A DNA stretch of 37,050 nucleotides from Myxococcales bacterium (GTDB taxonomy: Bacteria; Myxococcota_A; Polyangia; Polyangiales; Polyangiaceae): positions 1 to 37,050 of the forward strand of contig JANXVA010000289.1 in the NCBI GenBank assembly GCA_025351875.1, in the 5' to 3' direction. The notes under the pieces are model-generated. The model made no database searches and had not been told where the DNA came from. It worked only from the letters and a program-made list of their open reading frames with translations. Position 1 is the stretch's first letter. Every line of letters begins with the position of its first letter. This document shows positions 26,512 through 34,639 of this stretch, piece after piece. Position numbers and translations under genes: made by a program.

Positions 26512-26997
26512 ATGGCCTGGATCAAGGTTCCCGCTGAGCATCACCCGATCTTTCGCGCGGCGTTGCCGAAGGATCCGCGCGTCGACACGCTTCCGATGTT
26601 CGGCGGGCTCGCGGCCAAGGTGAACGGGAACTTCTTCGCAGGCCTCTTCGGCCGTTCGTCGATCATCTGGCTCCCGGAGAACGAGCGCGGCGAGGCGCTC
26701 GCGCTCGAGGGGGCGGCGTTCTTCGACCCGATGGGCGACGGGCGCGCTCGGAGCGACAAGGTGATGTTGCCCGAGGCGATGATGGAGGAGCCCGAAGAGC
26801 TCCGGCGATGGATCGTGCGCGCCTTCAAGGCGGCGGCGAAGCTCCCGCTGAAGGTCAAGGAGCCGAAGAAGAGCGCGAAGAAGGCGGCGACCCCGAAGCC
26901 GAAGGCGGCGGCCTTGAAGCCGAAGGCGAAGGCGGCGGCCTTGAAGGTGAAGGCGGCGGCCTTGAAGCCGAAGGCGGCGAGGCCGAAGGTGAAGTAG
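26512..26997 (+). CDS. TfoX N-terminal domain protein with K/A/P-rich tail
   Basis: DTLPMFGGLAAKVNGNFFAGLFGRSSIIWLPENER; tail KAATPKPKAAALKPKAKAAALKVKAAALKPKAARPKVK. Confidence 0.8.
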   Translation: MAWIKVPAEHHPIFRAALPKDPRVDTLPMFGGLAAKVNGNFFAGLFGRSSIIWLPENERGEALALEGAAFFDPMGDGRARSDKVMLPEAMMEEPEELRRWIVRAFKAAAKLPLKVKEPKKSAKKAATPKPKAAALKPKAKAAALKVKAAALKPKAARPKVK

Positions 26998-28219
26998 CCC
27001 CGCGCACGCGCATGTGCGCGTCGCCGACCGCGACCGCCACGAGCTTCTTCACGCGCGCGAAGACGGACTCCTGTCGATACGGAACACCGAAATGCTCGCA
27101 GATCGCCCGAACCCGAGGCTGGATGCGCTGGTACTGACGGGGCGGAAGATCGGGGAAGAGGTGATGCTCGATCTGGTAGTTGAGAAACCCGTGCAGAAAA
27201 TCGCGCACATCTCCGCCCGTCGAAAAATTGACCGTGCCGATGACCTGCCGCAGAAACCATTCGCGCCGATCACGAGGTGAGCCCGTGAAACGGTGGAGGT
27301 CTTCGCCCGCATGATTGGGGGCGATGATCGCGAACGTGTGGAGGTTCGTCAGCAGCTCGGCACCGAGCGAGTTGGCCCACACCGAGGCCACCGCGAGCGG
27401 ACCGAGCGGCGCGAAGAGCGCGGGGATGGCGACGAAGCGTCCGACCGCGTAGGGGAGAATCGACCTCCACCAGAGCTCACGCCCGTCACCGGTGCGCGGG
27501 TCGAATGCCGCCACGAAACGCTCCGGGCCGCGCGCGTCGTCCTTGAGCGTTCCCTCGCGCGTCGTTCGTCGCCTCCGCTTTCGCTGGAGGATCTGCAGCG
27601 TGCTCGGTGCGTAGTACGTCACCTTCCACGTGAGCGCGTAGGCCGCGACGGCGAGCTGCTTCAGCACGCGTGGCACGCGCGCCTCGCGGATCGGCGCGAC
27701 GTTGAGCTCGACGAGATCGGGGTCGGCGACCTCGTTCGTGTAGCCGTGGTGAAGCACGTTGTGCTCGTAGTGCCAGGCCTCGGGCACGAACCAGTCGAAC
27801 CAGTCGACAAAGCGCCGAGAGCCCTGCGCGAAGCCGGCGGATGTGAGCCGCGTCGGTGTTCCCGGCACGCGGTCCATTCCCTTGTGCATCGTGTGATGCG
27901 CGACGATCGCCCAGCGCGCCACCGAGCCCGTCGACAGGAGCGCCATGCTGAGCGGGTTCGGCATGACCCAGGCCGTCGCGTACCCCGCGGTCGTGCACCA
28001 GCGGCCCCAGCGCTCGAGGCGCAACATGTGCGCGAGATCCTCCGCGCCAAGCGAGGCCACGGCCTCTGCCTCGAGGGCACGGAGCGCGCGCGCAAATCCT
28101 TCGAGGTCGATCGCGTCCAGCTCCGGCGCAGGCAAGGAGTCGATCCTCACATCTGCGGGCAGCCTGCGCAAGGACGGCGCGCGCCCTCGGGGCTTGGCCG
28201 CCACGGGCGTTGACCCCAC
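26855..28219 (-). CDS. Fatty acid desaturase (membrane, three His boxes)
   Basis: HHTMHKGMD, HYEHNVLHHGYTN, QIEHHLFPDLPPRQY; GTG start at 28219 inferred; C-terminus overlaps the TfoX gene antisense. Confidence 0.87.
   Translation of the reverse strand: MGSTPVAAKPRGRAPSLRRLPADVRIDSLPAPELDAIDLEGFARALRALEAEAVASLGAEDLAHMLRLERWGRWCTTAGYATAWVMPNPLSMALLSTGSVARWAIVAHHTMHKGMDRVPGTPTRLTSAGFAQGSRRFVDWFDWFVPEAWHYEHNVLHHGYTNEVADPDLVELNVAPIREARVPRVLKQLAVAAYALTWKVTYYAPSTLQILQRKRRRRTTREGTLKDDARGPERFVAAFDPRTGDGRELWWRSILPYAVGRFVAIPALFAPLGPLAVASVWANSLGAELLTNLHTFAIIAPNHAGEDLHRFTGSPRDRREWFLRQVIGTVNFSTGGDVRDFLHGFLNYQIEHHLFPDLPPRQYQRIQPRVRAICEHFGVPYRQESVFARVKKLVAVAVGDAHMRVRGATSPSASPPSASRPPPSPSRPPPSPSASRPPPSASGSPPSSRSSSAP
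26881..26991 (+). repeat. 21-bp tandem repeat, about five units
   Basis: aaggcggcggccttgaagccg-type units at 26881, 26902, 26929, 26950, 26971 with an aaggcg insertion at 26923. Confidence 0.9.
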
Positions 28220-28246
28220 GATGGGTGACAGGCGGCGCGCCCGCTC

Positions 28247-28453
28247 GTGCGCTACCTTGACGACTGCGTGTGCCCGCCCGACCAGGTGACCTATCGGAAC
28301 GGCAACGACGGCTCGGTGCGCTGCCTCCCGAAGCCGCCCTGCGATCCCGGGCTCACCCGCAACGCCGCGGGTGACTGCACGTGCCCACCCGACCAGGTCG
28401 CCCTTCGCGTCGGGTCGGGCGGGCCGACACGCTGCATCGCGAAGCCGCGCTGA
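28247..28453 (+). pseudogene. Cys-rich repeat protein remnant (C-terminal fragment)
   Basis: DDCVCPPDQVTYRNGNDGSVRCLPKPPCDPGLTRNAAGDCTCPPDQVALRVGSGGPTRCIAKPR: two related Cys-rich units, in-frame stop just upstream, no signal peptide. Confidence 0.5.
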
Positions 28454-28527
28454 GCTTCGATACCGCACCCGCCCGCTGCAAGGACGCCGCGCTTTCGGTC
28501 CGCGCACGAGCCGTGCTACCGAGAGAC

Positions 28528-29913
28528 ATGGTCGACGTCTCCCGTATCGCTCTCGCCGCCGAACAGTCCGTCGAGGGCTCCTTTGCCCGTCTCGGCCGCT
28601 ACCTCGCGTTCGCGCCGATCTCGAGCGATCCGGAGGCGAAGCCGAGGCTCGCGGCGCTCGCCGAGACGCTCCGCGCGGACCTCACGACCCTCGGTATGTC
28701 GCGAGCCCGCGTGCTCGAGCTACCCGACGCCCATCCGTGCGTCGCTGCGGAGTGGATGGGTGCGGGCCCGAGCGCGCCGACGGTGCTCATTTATGGTCAC
28801 TTCGACGTGCAGCCGGTGAAGGGAGAGACCTGGACCACCGAGCCGCACGCGCTCGTGCGGAAGGGCGATCGCCTGTTCGGCCGCGGCTCGGCCGACGACA
28901 TGGGCGGCTGGCTCAGCCACTTCATCGCAATGGAAGCCTGGCTCCGCGAGACGGGCTCGCTCCCGTGCAACATCAAGATCCTCCTCGAGGGCGAAGAGGA
29001 GATCGGCAGCCCGAACCTCGAGCGCTTCATGGATGCGCATCCGGACGCGTTCGACTCCGACGCGATGGTTCTCACGGACTGCGAGAACCCGAGCGTCGAC
29101 ATCCCAGGGCTCACGGTGAGCCTGCGAGGGCTTCTCGAGGTCGAGGTCTCCATCACGAGCGCGCAGAGCGACGTGCACTCGGGCCTCTGGGGCAACATCG
29201 TCCCCGACCCGGCGATGGCATTGATCACCCAGCTGGCGCGTCTCGTCGATGCGGATGGTCGTCTCAAGCTCGCGCGTCGCGACGTCGATCCCGCGTGGCT
29301 CGTCACCTCGCGCGACGTGCCGCTCACCTCCGCGGTGATCCGCAGCGGAGCCCGCCTGCTCGAGGGCGTCGACCCGCTGCCCGACCGTGGCCTCACGCCG
29401 GCGGCGTGGGTCGCCCGTCAGCCCGCGGTGACGGTGCTCTCCACCACGTTCCCTGCGCCCGGCACGGAGAAGAATGCGATCCGCAAATCGGTCTCCGCGA
29501 AGCTGAGCCTCCGCATCGCGCCGGGCCAGACATCGGAGGAGCTCTTCGAGGCGGTGGCCGCCGAGCTCCGTCGTGACGTCCCGGCCGGACTCTCCGTCAC
29601 GCTGACGACGCTGCCGGGCGCGGCTTCGTCGTGGGACTACGTCGCAGAGGGGCCGGCGTTCGACGCGGCCGACCGCGCGTACGTCGCCGCGTGGGGCCGT
29701 CCGCCGCTGCGTATCGGTCTCGGCGGCTCGATCCCGTTCGTCGCGCTCTTCGGCAAGCGCTTCGCGCGGCTGCCGCTGGTGCTCAACGGCGTCATCGACC
29801 CGGAGACCGGCGCGCACGGCCCGGACGAGTCGATGCACATCGGCGTCTACACGAAGACCGTGAAGGCGAACGTGCACCTCTACGCCGAGCTCGCGACCGC
29901 GCTGAAGAAGTGA
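28528..29913 (+). CDS. M20-family dipeptidase/metallopeptidase
   Basis: VLIYGHFDVQPVKGETWTTEPH, LFGRGSADDMGGWL, LLEGEEEIGSPNL. Confidence 0.93.
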   Translation: MVDVSRIALAAEQSVEGSFARLGRYLAFAPISSDPEAKPRLAALAETLRADLTTLGMSRARVLELPDAHPCVAAEWMGAGPSAPTVLIYGHFDVQPVKGETWTTEPHALVRKGDRLFGRGSADDMGGWLSHFIAMEAWLRETGSLPCNIKILLEGEEEIGSPNLERFMDAHPDAFDSDAMVLTDCENPSVDIPGLTVSLRGLLEVEVSITSAQSDVHSGLWGNIVPDPAMALITQLARLVDADGRLKLARRDVDPAWLVTSRDVPLTSAVIRSGARLLEGVDPLPDRGLTPAAWVARQPAVTVLSTTFPAPGTEKNAIRKSVSAKLSLRIAPGQTSEELFEAVAAELRRDVPAGLSVTLTTLPGAASSWDYVAEGPAFDAADRAYVAAWGRPPLRIGLGGSIPFVALFGKRFARLPLVLNGVIDPETGAHGPDESMHIGVYTKTVKANVHLYAELATALKK

Positions 29914-29985
29914 TCCCGTCGTCACGACTCGCAGGCGCGATGATCCTCGCGGCCTCGGCGTGCGTGTCCGCGCAAGTTCCGAGGC

Positions 29986-31131
29986 TCAGAAGAACACCCC
30001 GAGGCCGAGCTCCATCGTCGGTGACTGGCTGCCGTCGAGAGGAACGCGCACACGTCCTCGCAGCTCGACGCCGGAGACGGAGAACGCGACGCCGGGCGCC
30101 AGCTGGGCCCACGTGCTCTTCGTTGCTGCGTCGAAGGCGGTGGCGCCGTTCTCACGAATCGTGTCCTGCACGCCGAACGCGACGCCGAGCGAGGGCGTGA
30201 ACGCGATCGGCCACGCGCGCGCACCGCCGACGCCACCGACGACGGCGCGGTAGCCGAGCGACGGTGTCGCGACGCCGCGAATGCCCGCGTAGCATCGACC
30301 AGAGCACCCCTCGGGCGCGCTCTTCGCCGGTACGAGCACGGTGAAATCGGCATCGAGGCGAAGCTCGATGACATCGCGGACGCGCGCTCCGAAGCTGAGG
30401 CCGAGGCCGAACCAGAGACCGCTCTCGGGCCCGAAGGCGAAGGGGAGGTTCACTCCCCCGTAGAAGATGAGCGGGCGCCTCGCGCGCTGCGAGCCGTCGA
30501 GCCTCGCGAGCGACGCCGCCGAGAGCGCGAGCGGGAGAGCGCCGACGAGCTGCCCTTCGCTCATGATGGCGACGAGCCGGCCCTCGACGTCGATGATGGG
30601 CGAGCCCGCACGCGGTGACCCCAGCGGCGCGCCCTCGTGCCGACAGGGCTGGACTCGTCCTCGCGCGGCGAACGCTCCGGCGGGATAGAACGACCACGCG
30701 GAGTCCTCGAGGACGTCGGACAGGTCGTAGCTCGCGATCGCGAAGGTGTCGATGGGGTCCGAGAGCGTGGACTGGCTCATCGCGAGCGGAGTCGCCGTGA
30801 GCGGCTGTTCGACGGCGAGGAGCGCGAGCCCCGATTCGCGGTCGGTCGCGGCGATCCCGGCGTCGTGCCGACCGCCGCTCGCGTCGATCACGATCGCGTG
30901 CGGAAAGCCGGGTCGTGCGACCTCGATCGCCTCGAAGGGGACGAGCACCAGGCGACCGTCGGCGATCACCACGCCGAGCGTCGCGTGCTCGTAGGCATCG
31001 ACATGAACGACGGCGCTCGTGACGTGAGGCGGGAGCTTCGGCGCGTCGTGCGCGAACGCGCGACGCGGAAGAAGCGTGAGGGTCGCGAGCGTGGCGACGA
31101 GGACGGCGAGGAGCTTCTGGCGGAAGGACAC
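29986..31131 (-). CDS. Exported protein: HtrA/trypsin-like fold lacking recognisable catalytic residues, plus C-terminal beta-strand-rich domain
   Basis: Signal peptide VSFRQKLLAVLVATLATLTLLPRRAFA; LGVVIADGRLVLVPFEAIEVA, DRESGLALLAVEQP, RAGSPIIDVEGRLVAIMSEGQL; C-terminal repeated amphipathic strands ending GLGVFF. Confidence 0.62.
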   Translation of the reverse strand: MSFRQKLLAVLVATLATLTLLPRRAFAHDAPKLPPHVTSAVVHVDAYEHATLGVVIADGRLVLVPFEAIEVARPGFPHAIVIDASGGRHDAGIAATDRESGLALLAVEQPLTATPLAMSQSTLSDPIDTFAIASYDLSDVLEDSAWSFYPAGAFAARGRVQPCRHEGAPLGSPRAGSPIIDVEGRLVAIMSEGQLVGALPLALSAASLARLDGSQRARRPLIFYGGVNLPFAFGPESGLWFGLGLSFGARVRDVIELRLDADFTVLVPAKSAPEGCSGRCYAGIRGVATPSLGYRAVVGGVGGARAWPIAFTPSLGVAFGVQDTIRENGATAFDAATKSTWAQLAPGVAFSVSGVELRGRVRVPLDGSQSPTMELGLGVFF

Positions 31132-31294
31132 GCCCCGATCGATCGCAAGCGACGCGCCAACCGTCGAAGTGCGAAGAGTCCGCGATTCCAGCGTGCGAAG
31201 CCTGCTTCTCGCGTGATCGCGCGGGCACCGGTGAGCAGCGCGCTGCACACTGTCCACGCTCAGGGCGTGGCGACGAGCGTGGCGGGCCTCGGTG

Positions 31295-31702
31295 TCAGTG
31301 GGCGGTCGGCGACTTCGTCATGTAGCAGCAGACATCGGACGCCGCGCAGCCCGCTGTCGGGCGGCCCTCGTTGGCTGCGCACGCCACCGTCGAGAGCTGG
31401 TTTACGCAGACACCGCCGGCTTTGGCGCATGCGCCGGCGGTCGCGGCTGCAGCTGGGGTCGCCGTCGCGGTGGCCGCAGGACCTGGAGCCGTGGTCTTGC
31501 CGCTCGGGGCCGGCGCTGCGGTGACGGCGGTGACCGCCGGCGGAGTCGGCCCGTTCGCGGGCGGCGACGCAGTGACGGCGGAGACCGCCGGCGGAGTCGG
31601 CCCGTTCGCGGGCGGCGGCGCGTCGCCACTGCACGCGACCGCGAATGCCATCGAGGTTGCCGTTGCTGCGCGCACCACGACACCGTGCAAAACGCTGTTC
31701 AT
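31295..31702 (-). CDS. Proline/alanine-rich lipoprotein
   Basis: MNSVLHGVVVRAATATSMAFAVACSGDAPPPANGPTPPAV; C-terminal Cys cluster ACAKAGGVCVNQLSTVACAANEGRPTAGCAASDVCCYMT. Confidence 0.7.
   Translation of the reverse strand: MNSVLHGVVVRAATATSMAFAVACSGDAPPPANGPTPPAVSAVTASPPANGPTPPAVTAVTAAPAPSGKTTAPGPAATATATPAAAATAGACAKAGGVCVNQLSTVACAANEGRPTAGCAASDVCCYMTKSPTAH
31521..31622. repeat. 51-bp tandem duplication (two copies)
   Basis: gtgacggcggtgaccgccggcggagtcggcccgttcgcgggcggcgacgca at 31521-31571 and a near-identical copy at 31572-31622 (3 differences). Confidence 0.92.
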
Positions 31703-31999
31703 GCGCGAGTGTACGCACGCACGCGCACAACGATCTATCAATCTGTGCGAACGCCGCGCGTGATGGCGCAGGGGATGAAGCCGCCGCCGCCGATGCAAAG
31801 CCGGATCATGCGTGGCAGGCCACGATGCACGCGCCGATCGACGCTCGTTCCTTCTCTCGAGTGACCTCGAGTCGCCTCGAAGTCAGGGCGCGACGTGTTT
31901 TTGATTGCTCTCCCTGCCGACCGTGGCACGAACGCGACCTGTTCCATCAACGCGCCAGTCTGCTCGTCACCGCCTTCATTCTCACAATGGCTGGCCCCG

Positions 32000-32285
32000 G
32001 CTCTTCGCGGCATTCAAGGACACGCGCGCGCGCAACGCGGGCCTCTCCAAGGCGAGCTCTGCGCTGCTCGGGCCGCCGGTCAGTGACGAAAAGTTCTCGG
32101 AGACCGACACGACCATCACCCTCGAGTCGAGCGTGAAGGTGACGATCGTCGCTCCGGACGCATTCCGCAGTTCAAGCCGGACCAGAAGAAGAACTCATCA
32201 CGACCGGCGCAAAGACGTTTGGCGAGGGGTTCTCACCGGCGGCGGCGGGCGCACGGGCGCCGGCGGGCACCATCATCAAGAAGTG
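32000..32285 (+). pseudogene. Frameshifted gene remnant of unknown family
   Basis: GC3-rich LFAAFKDTRARNAGLSKASSALLGPPVSDEKFSETDTTITLESSVKVTIVAPDAF, then AVQAGPEEELITTGAKTFGEGFSPAAAGARAPAGTIIKK* in another frame. Confidence 0.5.
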
Positions 32286-32324
32286 AACCGCCTGCGCCGA
32301 TCTCCCGGTGCTAGAAGCGCCCGG

Positions 32325-32771
32325 GTGGAGGGCTACGTCGGCATCGGGATCTACAACGGCAAGCGGACGTACAATTTCGGTGCGCTCGTCCGCACCGCGC
32401 GCGTCTTCGGCGCCGACTTCGTCTTCAGCGTCGGACACCGGAATCCCGGGGAGACGAGCTCGGTCAAGGCGGAGCTGACCATCCCCGTCTTCCACTTCGA
32501 GACCCTCGAGCTGTTCGTCGCGTCGATCCCCGCGAACGCGAACCTGGTGTGCGTCGAGCTCGCGCCCGACGCGCTCGACATCCGCACGTACGCCCATCCG
32601 CCACGGGCCGTCTACCTGATGGGCCCGGAGGACGGCGCCCTGCCCACGTCGATCATGAGGCAGCACGACACCGTGATCCTCCCCGGCGCGTACCCGCTCA
32701 ACGTCGCGATGGCCGCGACCGTCGTGCTCTACGATCGGCTGCTCAAGGTACGAACGCCGTCGCTCGCGTGA
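32325..32771 (+). CDS. SpoU/TrmH-type RNA methyltransferase
   Basis: VGIGIYNGKRTYNFGALVRTARVFGADFVFSVG...YLMGPEDGALP...ILPGAYPLNVAMAATVVLYDRL; GTG start inferred. Confidence 0.82.
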   Translation: MEGYVGIGIYNGKRTYNFGALVRTARVFGADFVFSVGHRNPGETSSVKAELTIPVFHFETLELFVASIPANANLVCVELAPDALDIRTYAHPPRAVYLMGPEDGALPTSIMRQHDTVILPGAYPLNVAMAATVVLYDRLLKVRTPSLA

Positions 32772-32772
32772 C

Positions 32773-34041
32773 TCAGCGAACGGGCGGAACGGGCTTCGGT
32801 CCGACGCAAACGCCGACCTCGAGGAGGATGTGCATGAGCGCCTTCTCCTGCGCGAGGAAATCTCCCTGGCCGAGCGCGGTGTCACTGCCCTCGGCGTGGT
32901 AGGTGCTGTAGAGCACGCGACCGCAGCGATCCTGGAACGAGACCGTCGCCGGGTGTGTGCCGCTTCCTTGCTTCACGGACGCCCAGATCTTCGGCGTCTG
33001 CATGAAGGTGTTGCCGTTCTCGTCGAGTGACGCGACGGGGTTGACCTTCTGGATCGTGCTCCACGCGCTCTTGAGCGTCGCGTTGCCCTCGCCAATCGCG
33101 GTCATCCAGTCGTTGAGCGACTTGTCGTCGAACTGCGCGGGCGAGTCGGCGCCGCCGGACTGGCAGCCCGAGCCGAGCTGCGCCGTCTCGCCCACCCAGG
33201 AGATCGCGCCGGGCCAGCCCTGGCGCACGTACTCGTAGCTCCAGTCGGAGACGTAGAGCTTGCCGCCCTGCGCGACGAAGTCTTTCGCCGCGGCCTTGAG
33301 CTGCGGATCGACGGACACGCTGCAGGCCGGACCGCTGCTGCTGCCCTCGTTGCTGCTCACCGTGCCGGAGCAGGGGAGGAAGACGATGTGATAGGTCGAG
33401 AGTGTCTTTATCTTGTTGCCGTAGGCGGCGAAGTCGAGACCCGGGTCGAACTTCTCGAAGTCCGTGACGCCGATCTTGGTGAGCGACCTCTCGATGTGAT
33501 CCCACTGGCCCGGCCAGATGAGCATGCGCGGCGTGGTGTCCCCGAGCGCGGCGTCGGTCTTCCCGGGAAGGCGCGTGAGCGCGGCGTCGACGGCCTGCGC
33601 GCCCGGCGTGACCTTGATCGGACGAACGCGACGGAACTGCCCCTTCTGCACGACGAGGAACTGGTCGCCGGCCTGGTAGGCGGGAAGATCGAAGGTGCCG
33701 TCGGGCTTCGAGTACGTGAACGCGTACGAGTCGAGGAGCACGCACTTGTCGCAATAGGCGCCCGTCGGGATCGCCTCGGGGGGCGTCGGCGTCAGGTACA
33801 CGAGGGCGTCGGAGAGCGGGATGGTGCCTTCGGGCATGACGACCTTGCCGACGAGGTTGCCGATCGCGGGCGGGCGAGCGTCGCTGCCGGCATCGGCCGT
33901 CGTGCCGAACTCGGTCCCGGTGCCGGGGCCGCCGGGCCCAGGGCTGCCGGTTGGGCCGTCGAACCCGCGCTCGCCCGAGCCGCAGGCCACGACCACACAC
34001 GCGACCGCGGCGAGGGCCGCGGGAACTGCCCTGATCTTCAT
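32773..34041 (-). CDS. Lipoprotein with carboxypeptidase-regulatory-like domain and Gly/Pro-rich linker
   Basis: MKIRAVPAALAAVACVVVACGSGERGFDGPTGSPGPGGPGTG; VVMPEGTIPLSDALVYLTPT...KPDGTFDLPAYQAGDQFLVVQKGQFRR. Confidence 0.75.
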   Translation of the reverse strand: MKIRAVPAALAAVACVVVACGSGERGFDGPTGSPGPGGPGTGTEFGTTADAGSDARPPAIGNLVGKVVMPEGTIPLSDALVYLTPTPPEAIPTGAYCDKCVLLDSYAFTYSKPDGTFDLPAYQAGDQFLVVQKGQFRRVRPIKVTPGAQAVDAALTRLPGKTDAALGDTTPRMLIWPGQWDHIERSLTKIGVTDFEKFDPGLDFAAYGNKIKTLSTYHIVFLPCSGTVSSNEGSSSGPACSVSVDPQLKAAAKDFVAQGGKLYVSDWSYEYVRQGWPGAISWVGETAQLGSGCQSGGADSPAQFDDKSLNDWMTAIGEGNATLKSAWSTIQKVNPVASLDENGNTFMQTPKIWASVKQGSGTHPATVSFQDRCGRVLYSTYHAEGSDTALGQGDFLAQEKALMHILLEVGVCVGPKPVPPVR

Positions 34042-34093
34042 GCAGAATGGATAGCCCTGGAAACCCGGGTCCGGGCATCTCCGAAGCGTCCCA

Positions 34094-34113
34094 ATTGGAG
34101 CAATTGCTCTAAT
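34094..34113. promoter_or_regulatory. 20-bp near-perfect palindrome, candidate operator
   Basis: ATTGGAGCAATTGCTCTAAT: 9 of 10 half-site positions match, core GAGCAATTGCTC perfect; about 53 nt upstream of the 34041 start codon. Confidence 0.5.
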
Positions 34114-34116
34114 GCG

Positions 34117-34599
34117 TCAAGCTGTGCCGTCCCGCCGCGCCCGCAGGGCCTCCAGGGCCTCGCGGGCCTCGGTCTTCTCGGCCAGCACGGCCCGTTTGTC
34201 GTGGGCCTTCCGCCCACGGCCTAGGCCGAGGGTGACCTTCACCCGGCCCTCCTTGAAGTAGAGGTCGAGCGGCACGAGCGTGTAGCCCTCGCGAAGGACG
34301 GCCCGCTCGAGATGACGGATCTCACGGGCGTGGAGGAGCAACTTGCGCGCGCCCTTCTCCACGTGAGGGAAGGCGCGGGCAGCGGAGAACGACGCGATGT
34401 GCATCTGCCGCAGCCACACCTCTCCGTTGTCGACGGACGCGTACGCCTCGGTGAGATGGGCGTGCCCGTTGCGGAGGGATTTCACCTCGCTGCCGCGCAG
34501 CACGATGCCCGCCTCGTAGCGCTCGGAGAAGACGTAGTGGAAGCTCGCGGCGCGGTTCTGCGCGATGAACTTCTGGGCGTCTTTGCGTCCTCGCGTCAC
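34117..34599 (-). CDS. smpB: SsrA-binding protein SmpB
   Basis: IAQNRAASFHYVFSERYEAGIVLRGSEVKSLRNGHAHLTEAYASVDNGEVWLRQMHI; LKLLLH-type KLLLHAREI; LVPLDLYFKEGRVKVTLGLGRGRKAHDKR. Confidence 0.97.
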   Translation of the reverse strand: MTRGRKDAQKFIAQNRAASFHYVFSERYEAGIVLRGSEVKSLRNGHAHLTEAYASVDNGEVWLRQMHIASFSAARAFPHVEKGARKLLLHAREIRHLERAVLREGYTLVPLDLYFKEGRVKVTLGLGRGRKAHDKRAVLAEKTEAREALEALRARRDGTA

Positions 34600-34639
34600 C
34601 GCTCTTCTCTAGCACCGGGCCGGCCCGGCACCCTCTCGC

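Noticed and set aside
34117-34599. tmRNA (ssrA) adjacent to smpB
   Set aside because: Flanking sequence is occupied by lipoprotein genes; no tmRNA-like acceptor stem or tag ORF seen.
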